Positions 10,169 to 21,090 of a DNA stretch of 64,000 nt are shown here, in pieces. Each line of letters opens with the position of its first letter. Position 1 is the stretch's first letter. A program made the translations under genes and the position numbers. This stretch comes from Oidiodendron maius Zn (taxonomy: Eukaryota; Ascomycota; Leotiomycetes; Myxotrichaceae): the NCBI GenBank assembly GCA_000827325.1, contig KN832873.1, forward strand, positions 2,308,245 through 2,372,244, given 5' to 3'. The notes under the pieces are model-generated. The model ran no database searches, was not told the DNA's origin, and saw nothing but the letters and a program-made list of their open reading frames with translations.

Positions 10169-12502
10169 ATGGCTCATTATCAATCAGATGCTACAATTGA
10201 GGCATCTTCCCGTGGAAGCTTTTCAGGACGTTCCTCTCATTCGCGACAGAGTTTCAGCCGCGGCGATTCATCGGATGCTAGATCGGACATTCACAGCGAT
10301 GGCGAAGCCGGTGCTTTCCATGACGCCGAACAATCTACATCTGATTTGAATCTACCACCTCATGGTCAACCCTTGTCTACACCATATACCACAGGGCAAA
10401 GACCGCGAGAAGGGAAACTGCCTGAGCGGTCACAAGCGCCACTGGACGTGAATCCTAGTTCGTCTCAAGAAACTAGTGTATTTAGAGGGGAAGAGTCTAG
10501 TTCGTCTAGCGATGCATACATCGTGGAACGCAGAAGTTACTTGGAACAATTATCTCTGAATGGTACACTAGAAGCAGAGAGACGTCTCACCGTTGACGTG
10601 CAGCCAAATAGTCATCTCGACTCCTATTTATCCACAAAGCCGTCGCCACAAAACGCATCAATACCGAATCAAGATATCCACAATGCGGGTGAAGGCTCCT
10701 CTAGGATTGCTGAAACAACCAGACAGCAGTACGAAATGAACGGTAATCAGCCGAATTTCGAAAATCCCAGTCGGCATGGGCCAGGGCCTCGGCCTGAATT
10801 CACCCTGACACTACCTGCGGAAAGCTCAGAGATGAATAGGAGCTACGGAAATCATGGCACATTAAGTGGAAGACAAATTCGTTCGGCTTCGTCAGGGAGT
10901 AGAGGCAGTAGCAACTCTACTCCTGCCCTCCTTACGAACAACGCATTGTACGAGAATATTGGCAGCTGGGACGCTTCTACGATTGTTCTGCCCCGTTGGC
11001 AACCTGATGCTGAAGTCACTATCTGTCCCATTTGTGGAACACAATTCAGTAGGGCTCTACTGTATAATATATTAAATTATTTGCTAACGATTGGTCACAG
11101 GCTTCTTTGTCCGCAAACATCACTGCAGGTATGTTGTCTCTAGTGGTATTGTCGAGTTGGATTGTGTCACCAAAATATCTTTGATTTGCCTTGGTTTATA
11201 CAGTTACGCTGATTCACGTCTCAGGAAATGTGGACGAGTTGTCTGTAGTAGTTGCTCGCCACACCGAATCACAATTCCGTACCAATTTATTGTCCAACCC
11301 CCTGCGGATCCCGCAGCTCCCGGAATTCCTTCTCCTCCTCGCGATGCACCAACCCAATCCTCCCTGTCTACTTCAGATGTTGCTAGCCTTGGAGGTGGAG
11401 AGAGAGTCCGCCTCTGCAATCCCTGTGTTCCAGATCCAAATGTGGCGCCTCCTCAGACTCCACGATACCAAAACAACCTTCAACCCCCTCTGCCAAGAGC
11501 TCACAACCGCTCCACTAGCCTTGCTTCAAGCTCCTCAAACAGCTTTATACCTCCAACAAACCATGACGAGGGCGATGGACATAATTCACATCATATAGGG
11601 CTTGCATTGCCCCAGTATGGATTTGGAGAACACCCAGCTTCATATCAGTCCATACAGAGTCAAGCTAGACGCTCTACTATCTCCGCCACGGGCTCCGGTG
11701 CCGGTTCTCACTTGCAAGGTAGCGCCTCCTCTATAGGCCAAAACAGAGACAATGGTCTGTCTCGCGCCGTAAGTCTTCAACATTGTTTCCCCTACAGGAT
11801 CTTCTTCTCAAGACATGCCGAAGGCCATGCAATGAACGTTACTAACCCTCGCAATAGACGCGAGGTAGTGGTCTCATCGAGGCTTTTCAACAACTGACAA
11901 CGGCTCTTCCACCCGACCGCATTCATCAGCAATTAAGGCAAAGGGATGACCAATACCGCCAACAGCGGTGGTCCCCAACCGGCCAAACTTACCCCAGCCG
12001 CCAGCCGGACGACGCAGACCTCTGTCCCGTTTGCCATCAGCGACTGCCCACTCGCTCAGATGATCTAGCCCAACTCGAAGCTCTGAGAGAACGACATATC
12101 AACGAGTGCATCGAAGCCGTCATCCGCGGCTCCCGGGCCACTCCTCCTGTCCCCATCGACCCTCCACCCTCCGCGCCATCCTCCTCGCTTCCCTCATCCT
12201 CCCTCCACCCTGCCGCCCAAACTCCCAGATCGGCGGCCGCCATATCTAGCGTCCGCGAGCAGGTCGGCATCGCCATGGGGCGCGCCACGACCCCGCGCCG
12301 CACGGGCGTCTTCCGCTACAAGGCCACGGAAAAGGACTGCGTCGATGATGCAGAGTGCACTATCTGCTTTGAGGAATTCGAGGTAGGCGTCGAGATGGGG
12401 AGGCTTGAGTGTTTCTGCCGCTTCCATTTCGATTGTATCATGCGCTGGTTCCGCACACGTCCCGGCCAGTGTCCTGTTCATCAACACGACGGAGGATTTT
12501 AA
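10169..12502 (+). CDS. PIB1: FYVE-RING E3 ubiquitin ligase, Pib1/ZNRF type
   Basis: Four exons (10169-11048, 11101-11128, 11225-11768, 11858-12502) give 698 residues; exon 2 is only 28 bases and encodes the heart of the FYVE finger. Residues 1-280 are Ser-rich and disordered. A FYVE domain follows: CPICGTQF, then RKHHCRKCGR and VVCSSC, closed by LCNPC after a long loop. It should bind PI3P on endosomes and vacuoles. A second Cys/His cluster (LCPVCHQ ... HINEC) follows. The C-terminus is a RING: CTICFEEF, then ECFCRFHFDC and QCPVHQ. Cys at the fourth ligand and Cys-Pro-x-His at the end is the ZNRF pattern rather than canonical RING-H2. Yeast Pib1 is the small FYVE-RING ligase of endosome and vacuole membranes. 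The ligase call is firm; the one-to-one relation to Pib1 is inferred. Confidence 0.88.
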
Positions 12503-13107
12503 GCCCTCTCCCTATTTTTAGAGGAGAAAGAAATAACTCCTCACCGAAAGATTCCTCTGCTCCTGTCATTGTATTTGCCTGGCTACTTACGCTGCTCTAC
12601 ACTACACTACTCACCTACGCTGGTATAGCTTTTTTTCTAGCTTTTGAGTTTTCTCATTATGCGCTCGAGTTTATTTTTGCATGGGTCCATTAAATCGTTA
12701 ATATAATGTATGAGTATAGGATACGATGGCACCTATTTTGTCCCGATTAGAAAGGAATTAACCTTGTATTTTGCATCTTCCGTATGCTGTGATGACGAAG
12801 TCAGGCTATGTTGAGATTGCTTCTCTATTATTCGAAACATATGGCGCTACTTAGCACTATATGGAAATCCACATACGAAGAATATATTAGAAAACATAGT
12901 GGGCATTTAATATATTGTCTGTCCTAAGCATAAAATCTGCGGGTAGCTCAATTCCCTCTTGGAAGGGGATATCGTGTATGAATGAACCAAATGAAAAAGT
13001 CGCCGTGGTATCGCAAAAGAAAAGGGGAAAGTATCAAAGACAAGGGACGTTCCATATCCGGCGTATTACCATCGCCAGCTAACCCATCCATTACATATTT
13101 TATTTAC
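12503..13107. other. Convergent intergenic region
   Basis: AT-rich sequence between the 3' ends of the FYVE-RING gene and the tricalbin gene. It should carry both 3' UTRs; I see no further gene. Confidence 0.5.
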
Positions 13108-16100
13108 CTACGCCGGAGTAGTCTCCCGGCTATTCCTAGCACTACTGTCTTTCTTCGTTAGGAGACTCTTACGGAATCCGCTCTTCGGGCTGTCCGTCAC
13201 CCCGTTCTGCTCAGCGAGCACGAAATTGCTCTTCAAGATGACTTGTCCACTGCCGACACCAAGTGTCTTCTCCTGGCCGGCGCCGGATTCATCCACGAAG
13301 AAAAGCATTTCCCCCAAATCGTCGTCGCTTCCAAAGGTATTATGCCCCTTCACCTGGATCTGGAATTGCGTGTCGGCAGTGCATGTGCACTTGAAACTCT
13401 CCTTCTTGTCAGAAAAGTTCACAGTCCCAGAAGAAGACTTGATATGATCGGTCTTGTGAATGACCTTCGGCTTGGGACCTAGCTGCTTAATGTAGACCAT
13501 AATACTCGCCGCTGCGGGATAACCACTGGCAGAGATAATGGTGAAGTTTGCAGTTCCTGGCGAGGCACTCGATCCACCTAGTGCTGCACTATTCATCGAT
13601 GAGGCGGCTAAGCTTTTGGTTCGCTGATGCGTAGAGGTGCTGACAGCCGTTCCGGGAGGAGTATTGGAGTCGGCAGGGAGAAGAACGGGAGCTGCAACTG
13701 TGGCTGCGGCAACCTCAGCCGGCTGTTCTGAGTAGACACCACCTCCGTTCGCAGCGTTAACGTCCTCGGAATCGATAACACCAGATCCACGAGGGTCATC
13801 ATGCTTCTTACTCCTAAAGCCATGCCGAATAAACGACGCACCTTTCCCAACACCATGTGCTGCCATGCCAACTCCTTTGATGGGAGCTCCTGCCACACCA
13901 GTGACGATCTTTCCTGGTGCGGCGAATGTGCCTGAGAATGTCGATGATCCTTGCCTAGAGCGAGTGACATAGTCCGGTCTAAAAACCATGCGCAGACGTA
14001 CACTCCCTGACTTGCCATCCAAGGGAAGGATGAACTCTTTCTGTGTGAATGGCTCAAGCTTTGTCAGGTCGATATTTGCAGCTCCAAGCACATCCGCCTT
14101 ATCGCCGAAGTCCCAGTCAAAAACGTGGCAAGTAAACTTTGCAGCCGTCCTTGACGACACCGCGACTTCAAAGAACTCGTTCCAGGCTGGTTGTAATGTC
14201 TTCTTCTGTATCTTGGTCTTGAAGACGGTTTGCCCATTGAGCTCAAATTTGCAGTAAGGATCACTGTATCCATTCCGGTCGGCTGATGGAAGTTCCGTAG
14301 CGTCAAGGACATCTACTCGAAGGTTGCCCATGTTGTTGATGCTCTCGCTTGGGTGCAAAGTCATTTTTAGGGGAATATACTTCAAACTGACTTTAACAGT
14401 GCTTATCTGGCCTTGATCGTCTTTAAGCTTGAGGGTTGTTGGGTTGTTCTAGCAGCACATTAGCACTGATAAGTGAGGAGTATGGAAGAGAGACCAACAA
14501 GGCATTGCTTAAGAGTGTCAAGTGTGTTCCCTGTCAGTCGTGACAGAGTGTGATCTTTCTTCTCGTCACTCTGCTTATCTCCCTTTTCTCTCAAGCGTAG
14601 AGTGATTTTAGAGAAGTCGAGTTCTCTGACGACGCAGTCTCCAATCTCGTTCAGCGATGCTTTTCTGGACTGCACGGTGGATGACGAGTAGGATGGGAAT
14701 GCCATATCATCAACGACGACTTCAACATGCACATTGCTACGAGCAAGCTCGCAGTCGAGAAGCTTAAAAATGATGAGACCGGATTGGTACTTGAGCAGCT
14801 CTTCTGGAGTGAGTCGGATCTTCGGAGGTATCTTCTCGGCGGACGTCTCTTCCTGCTCCTTCTCACCTTCGGCAAGCTGCCTAACGATTGCAGAATCGAC
14901 GCGATTGTGTCCCTTTACTGCAGTTGTGGGGGACGCGTGTTCTCCATTTGTTGCTTGTCCACCAGGAGTTGTCGGGCTGTTAGGTGTCGACTTCTTTGCT
15001 GCCTCTTCTTCCTCCTCAGGGTCGGCGATATTTAAGCAGGGATAAAATGCTGCGGTATAGTTTAGTATTCCTCTAGGGGAGCCCTTTCCGTGCATACGCA
15101 AGGAGCCGGCGTGAGGTGTTTTCGTGTCGTGAACAAGGTACTCGCCGGTTTCATCCTGATGTATGTAGTCCGAGGCTAGGACCTCAACCATCCCCAGGGT
15201 TCTGTCAGCATTGAGCGTTTCCTGATCCATCACCTCAAGAATAATTTTCTCCCTTGTGCTGTGTACTGGAACGTAGACAATCTCATCCCAATCGGGGTCA
15301 AGGTTATTCTGAAATGTGACAGTGCGTCCTTTCTCCACGCCGGAGAGAAGAACCCGAGCATACGGGTCTGACTTTCCTAGCGTTTCCAGGTTGCGAAGGT
15401 CTCGCGCATTCTTAAAATGGAATCGCATCACACCAATAGGGGTCACATATCCACCAGTACCAGCACCAATACCTGTCAATGCAACCGGCTTCCAGTGCAA
15501 AGTCATTTTGGCGCGACCAGTCTTAGCGCCAGCTAGATTATACCACTCCTGACCCTTATCCATCAAATGCAGCATGTCATCGAGCTTGATCTGATAAGTT
15601 CCCAAGACAGGGTCCGCAGAGAGATCTCTATCGTCTTTAAGCACGAGTCCAAGTTTGGCGTTCTTTCGATCTGTGATCAGAATTTCTGTAGATCCATTAT
15701 CCCAGATAGGATTGTTTGTCCGCTTCAGCTTCTTCGTAACATGGATTTCCCTGCTGTTGAGCAGTAATACTGCGTATGGATTGAGCTGTCCGATGAGACT
15801 CCTCGTACCGTCCAGATCCTTGGCCTGTTCGACCGTGAAACGAGCAATGCCTGTATTTGACTCTGGGGGCGGTTCTTTCTTGCCATCAGGGAGCATTCGT
15901 CCTTCAAGTACCGGGAAGAATCTGATATCCGCAATCACTGCCCCACGAGATTTGCCGTTGGAAATAATTTCCATTGATTCGTTCTCGTATTCTGTGATTT
16001 CCTGGACCCTTTCCAGAGGGAAGCTTGCAGCACCAAGCTCTTTGTCCTTCCTGTATTCGTTGTAATCGAAGACTTGCAAAGTGAGAATATCGTTGAATGA

Positions 16101-18762
16101 GGTGACAATAACATATTTTGTCTCGTTCCATTTCGGGTTAGCATTCTCTTTGACGATCTTTGTTTGGGCAAGGGCCGCTCCGTTATTGAACGAGACAACA
16201 GCATACGGATCAGGGGTTCCAGCAAATTTATCGGAGTTCTTCAGTCCCTGACCTCCATGGAGTGTTATGGCCATAACACCGATAGCCTGATCAACAGGGG
16301 ATCCTGAGAGCATCTTGGCAACCTCGATAGGGAATACATTTGGCGCGTACATGATGGGGCCGATATTAGCATGAATCTGCTCCAAGATAAATGACTCCAG
16401 GCCCGGGATGAAGTTGATGTCAAAGCCAAGCGTATCGCCTCCGAGTGGCTTGCAGACATAATCGATGGCTATATTAGAATTAAAAAAAAAGAGTTAGCCA
16501 GTATACATGGAATAGTCTGATGCTGCTGAAAAGTCCAAAAAGCTACAAAAAGAAAAGTCGAGATAGTGAAGGCGCTCTCCTGGAGGAGAGCGAATGCGTC
16601 AAGATGAGTCTTTCATTTGAGGTGATTCGTCAGGCAGGTTTCTGCTTGAAGGAATAGTCGCAGACAGCACACTAGTGCTTCTTCTCCTTCACGACATTTT
16701 GCAAGATGACTTTAGATTCTTCGCATCCCTGCTAGGATTTTTATCATAGAAATTGCGCTGTATCTCCCTTTAGTTGGTAAGGAAATTGACAGGGTCTTCG
16801 GCTTCGACAACGGTGTAGTAGTCGTACTGATTCTCTTTCGTTCTCTTCAAGATTTCGGCTGCTTTTACTTCCAATCCTTCAGCAGAAAGAGAAAAGTCAC
16901 CTGGAACGGCTTCCCTCAAGGTGCTATGTAAGCATAAGCCACTGTATTCAAGAATGCCACGGCTCCATTTACACGTTTTGACCAGCCCAATGGAGTTATC
17001 TTTCTTTGCATAGCACAGGACACAAAGCTAAAGGTAGCTTCAAGTGCAAGGAGTAGATTCCGTAGAACTGGCCGATCAGCGGCAATCGAAATAGACATCC
17101 AGCAAAAGATTCCCTTGCGTACAAGCTACACACGTTCTTGAAAGCTATTTCAACGAAGATAGGGGGATTAGAGCGGCGATTGTAACGGGTAAGGCGAACA
17201 TGAACATGAACATCAAGCCTAGAATCAGAGCCTGAGCCAATATAGATCTTAGGCCGACAAGATGGTTTCTTTAGAACAAGGAGATAGAAAGCCCCATTGT
17301 TTCTCATCGTTGGTGTAGAAGCTTGTGGGAGTTTGAAAAGACAAAAAGCAAATGCCAGAGAGGCCGGATCCAGGAAATTGTATCTTGAAAAGCTCCTAGA
17401 GGTTGATCTTTGCTCCGCTCAAATTCCATGTTGATGTAGGTCCATCCTGGAAAACGAGAAAACATAATGAAAGTGCTACTTACTAGGCCGCTCCAAAAAG
17501 CATATCTCAACTTTCTCAACATGTGGAAAGGGAATCTGAAGCTTAATCTTGACGCGCATGAGGCCAGAGAATGACATGTCCTCAACGATGACGTCGAGGC
17601 CCTTGCTGATCATAGCCTTGCCAATTCTAATCTCCAACACAACCTTCGGGTTGACTTTGGCCTTGATCTGTCGGGCAGTCATATCGGCATGATCATTCGG
17701 CGTGAAGCTGAATTTCCAGTCCATGAGGACAATGTCGTCATCGGCCTTTGGGTATGTCTTCACGTGTTCCATCCGCGGGGGCTTGCTGCCAAGGGTAAAG
17801 GTCTTCATCCGAAGACTGTCCAAGAATGCCGGAGTGGAGGAGCTCAGCACCTGGTCGACCGAGTTGATAACCGTTTCCGCGAGAACTGGCTGAAAAATAG
17901 GCCAGAATTTAGCCAAAAAGCTGTTCATCCATTCCAAACTCTCTGTGTCCGTCTCGAGTCTATGCTTTGCCATTTCACGGTTTACATCATCTCGAAAGTT
18001 TCGTCGAACTCTGCGAATTGATGTCCGGTAATAGGTGCCACAGATCGCCATGATCATGAAAACCCAGCCCAGCCCACCGCCTACAGTGGCAACCACCCAA
18101 GACGCAAGACAGGCGAATATGATGACAGCTGTATTGTGATACCAGTCTGTAGCGAAGTATTAGAATTCCGCACACTCTCCACAAGTAGGGAACGTACCCC
18201 CATAAAACTTATCATCCAGTTTGCTCTCGATCCAGGTTTGGTGGTCTGCAAAGGACTCTGCTTCCACGGGTTCGCCATTGCCAAACCGTGGTGCCCAGCC
18301 TGTCCGCTCAACCCATCTTTTTTGCTCATCTACCTCCAATGCTGGCGCAGCTCCGTTTGTGAGAGGTTTCCCGTCTGTGCCTTTAGCTGGCGCAGGGACA
18401 GCCAGAGCGCCTGCGGTGCTCGGTGTGGGGAGATCGTATTTCCCGGGTACGCCCTCATCCATGTCTGTCGCAACAGCGACACCCTTCGACTTATGTTGAT
18501 GGTGGAAACCTTCTGGAACGGCCTATAGATGAAGCTGTCAGCGGAAGGTGCTAAGATTTACGAATGGATCACTTACAGCTCGAGCTTGGGCAGCCTTTTG
18601 CTCGGGGGTGGCATCTGGATCGAATTCGAAAGCTGCCACCCCGGCCATCTTGCTCTGGTTCACGATTTCCTTCTCGGCCACATCCGCTGTCACAGAGGTG
18701 TCCGGGTCGGCCGCCAGGCCTACCACAGCGTCGACCTTGGCCTCGGGGCTCGCGAAGGCCAT
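13108..18762 (-). CDS. TCB: Tricalbin / extended synaptotagmin (SMP and multiple C2 domains)
   Basis: Five exons (18762-18577, 18522-18198, 18146-17484, 16468-14499, 14448-13108) give 1494 residues, the usual size for mould tricalbins. These proteins tether ER to plasma membrane and move lipids through the SMP domain. Seen in order: a disordered acidic N-terminus; a hydrophobic hairpin at about 172-210 (VIIFACLASWVVATVGGGLG onward); the SMP domain at about 225-440 (WMNSFLAKFWPIFQP to IDYVCKPLGG); C2 domains near 457, 596, 738 and 1089 with DPYAVV, NPYAVL, DPYARV and DPYCKF signatures; a weaker C2-like block near 960; and a Ser/Thr-rich tail. Intron 3, 1,015 bp, lies inside the SMP region and contains a GIY-YIG relic. 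Intron 4 has a weak donor (GTTGGT), but its phase and branch site fit. Exon sums keep frame throughout. Confidence 0.93.
16770..17450 (-). pseudogene. GIY-YIG nuclease-like gene relic inside tricalbin intron 3
   Basis: Inside the third tricalbin intron and on the same strand, the sequence encodes successive blocks in different frames. An upstream block has WIRPLWHLLFVFSNSHKLL. Next is GAFYLLVLKKP ... KIYIGSGSDSR, the GIY and YIG strands of a GIY-YIG nuclease core. Then LLLALEATFSF, and a last block with CKWSRGILEYSGLC and GDFSLSAEGLEVKAAEIL, ending at a stop near 16770. From memory, fungal genomes carry dispersed small proteins with this order of motifs, so I read it as one decayed copy with about three frame changes. 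Tricalbin splicing would remove it. Whether the source is a selfish homing-type gene, a transposon passenger or a host family is unknown. It could be read as an alternative tricalbin exon, but the frame changes argue against that. Confidence 0.7.
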
Positions 18763-21090
18763 TTTTGGATGGGATGCTTGCTTTGATTCCAGGTGAATTG
18801 GAAGCCAGCAGCTAATTGGCCACGACTGGCCTCAATTAGCCTGGGATGGCAAGACACGGTTGTCGGACAGCGTGAAAAGGACCAAAGGTTGGTGGGGTGA
18901 GGGAGACTGAGGTGAAGAGAAGAGAGTGTGAAGAGAAATGAGGAGGAAGACAAGGAAAGGGATGAGGAGAGAGGGGGTTGGGGAAGGTGTGGTAGAAGGA
19001 GGAGGTGGAGGTGGAGGTGGAGGTGGGAGGCGGTAGTACGGAGGTTGGAAAGGCTGGTGCCAAAGGGTATATTGTACTCGAGACGTCGCCAGTTGTATGT
19101 ACGGGAGGTCGTGTAGGAGCTTGGAAGCATTGATACGGAAAAACACTCGGAGCGGACCCCCAGTCCAATATTCTCAATAATGACGATGACCGGTCGCAGC
19201 TCCAACGGCCAAAACCATTGCGACAAAGAACCCACTCCGCAACGTGCCCTGCAGTGCTGGGTACAGGACCAGCGTAGCCACGCAAGTACAGTAGAGTACA
19301 TCTGCCTGAGCGATCGAGCTAGATCTCGTAATGGGGTAGTTCCAAGGAAGCGTTCAGTCTGCTCTGCATCTCAGGACCCCTCCCTGGCTGGAATGTTACC
19401 TCTCCACTGTCCACGGCGTCCCAGCAGCAGGAGCTCTCCAAGCAGGAAAGGCGGGACACAGTCGCTGCATCATCGTACGTGTCGACTAATCGCACGCCTG
19501 CCTGGTGCGATACTAACGAAGCACAGCTCAGCCGGACTGGGTCCCAGGCACTAGGACAATCGCCCAGAACCCAGGCGATCTCAGCGACACAGGCCCTCCC
19601 GACTGGCTCCTGACGTTGTATGCTACGCTGCTCCCAGTTTGGCCGATCTCTGGGATCAACCTTCTTCCCATTAGCCCGGTTCTTGGACTCGATCTGGCTC
19701 GGATCATCTGCGTGTCGTTTCTGTAAACCTAAGCCCTCGGCCGTGAGCGCTGTGCTCTTCTGGCTCAGCTGCCTTAGGTCGACACTGCGCCAGTAGAAGA
19801 CATCGTGCCGTCTGCTGCAGCGGCTGCGATACATCTGTTGTACCGATCGACGTGCACGCTCCGTGTGATGGTCGGTCTAGGAAGAAAGGCACCTCGTTAC
19901 AGTGGCACCAGCGTGCCAATATAACTGCAATATTACGTAGCACTGCCCACCAAGGAAGAGGGATACTGCTACTCTTTAGGCTCACCACCATGGCCAACCC
20001 CCTGCATTTCCCCAGAGGAAAAGCATTCTTAAGGTACTATCAAGCAAGCTTGAGCAGAGCAAAGGTAGCTGTCTCCTCCTTAACATCCTGATCTCTAAAC
20101 CGAGACACTACCCAGAACCAGACCCTGCGTCGTTGCCAAGAAGAGGGACCTGCCCTGTGTTGACCTGGATAAGCTCTCCATGATCTGGAAATAGGTCCCG
20201 AGATTAAGCTTATCACCCACGCGGTTTAGCCAGAGAAGAGGGCGTATCCGTGGTTCTTAATATACCCCCCGAACCCCCCCACCCCCTCGGATTACTATTC
20301 CTACATTATTACAGATTCAATTGAAGCTAATAGACGCGGTGTGCCATTACCATCAGTGTTAGAAGTATTTACCTATCCGCCTCTTAAGATCATTTTGCCG
20401 TTGCATTTAGCGATCTCTGGTTTCGTACATCGATATTGATTAAAACTCCTAGCATGGAACAGATATTCTATTTCAATGTCTTTTCAGTTCTTTACCGATG
20501 AATTGCCCTGTTATGTAAACCTACGTAGTTGTGTGTTGAAGTTTCATGTACCCGAGGTGATGAAATAAATTGTTACCATTCTCCTCGGATACCTTGATCG
20601 AAGTAGTTGCCAACCGGAAACAACCATATTGTCTCTATCACCCACTAGTGGTATGAGCACTAGTCCCCAGTGTGTCTTGTACTGTACTGTATCGGATTTT
20701 CGATTATCCACATCCTTCTACTTCACAGCCACCGACGATTATGCTGGCTAACTATCACGTGAACCCCCGCTGTAGCCTCATGTGCGATTGGCTGCCTCCC
20801 CCTCCGCCAATGCTGCTATGATAATGCTGAGACGTTCAAGCAGAGAAGACCCCTTACCGTAGCCTCTTCGAAAACCAATCCGAATTATTCTCCATTCCTC
20901 GAGGCGACTGAATCGAACGCTGTCCCCCCTCCGCCCGACCTCCCCCGACATAGCGATGCGGTGAACCCCCTCGACGTCCCGCCCACGTCCAGCGTCCAAC
21001 GAGGTGCCCAACCGGTGGCCCACATCTCATCCTCTCTGCCTCTTCTCCGCTTGTCCTGGTCGACAGCATCTCTAACACCAATGCTTGGAG
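18763..21090. other. Long divergent intergenic region
   Basis: About 2.3 kb, the largest gap in the window. The first 500 bases on the - strand are a pyrimidine-rich leader of the tricalbin gene (read on + as a GA-rich run, 18900-19030). From 19300 to 20250 the base composition is balanced and frames up to 171 residues are open, but none shows a domain, and several begin with non-ATG codons. C-runs occur near 20265-20285. From 20780 the sequence becomes CT-rich as the leader of the next gene. No tRNA or transposon end was found. Confidence 0.4.
19001..19026 (+). repeat. GGAGGT hexamer microsatellite
   Basis: Four perfect copies of GGAGGT plus GG stand in the GA-rich leader upstream of tricalbin. 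On the tricalbin strand this is an ACCTCC run within a long pyrimidine tract. Confidence 0.85.

Noticed and set aside
16469-17483. Reading the long tricalbin intron as extra coding exons
   Set aside because: Joining 17484 to 16468 restores the family's LERPTIDYVCKPLGG segment directly, and the intervening frames are broken.
18720-19301. 193-codon frame rich in Leu, Ser and Pro upstream of tricalbin
   Set aside because: It reads through the pyrimidine-rich leader and overlaps the tricalbin start in another frame; no ATG-led, conserved segment.
19319-19834. 171-codon frame on the - strand in the large gap
   Set aside because: No family resemblance, no intron structure, and overlapping frames on both strands suggest chance.
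18763-21090. Transposon or tRNA in the longest gap
   Set aside because: I looked for terminal repeats, transposase-like frames and tRNA B-box patterns by eye and found none.
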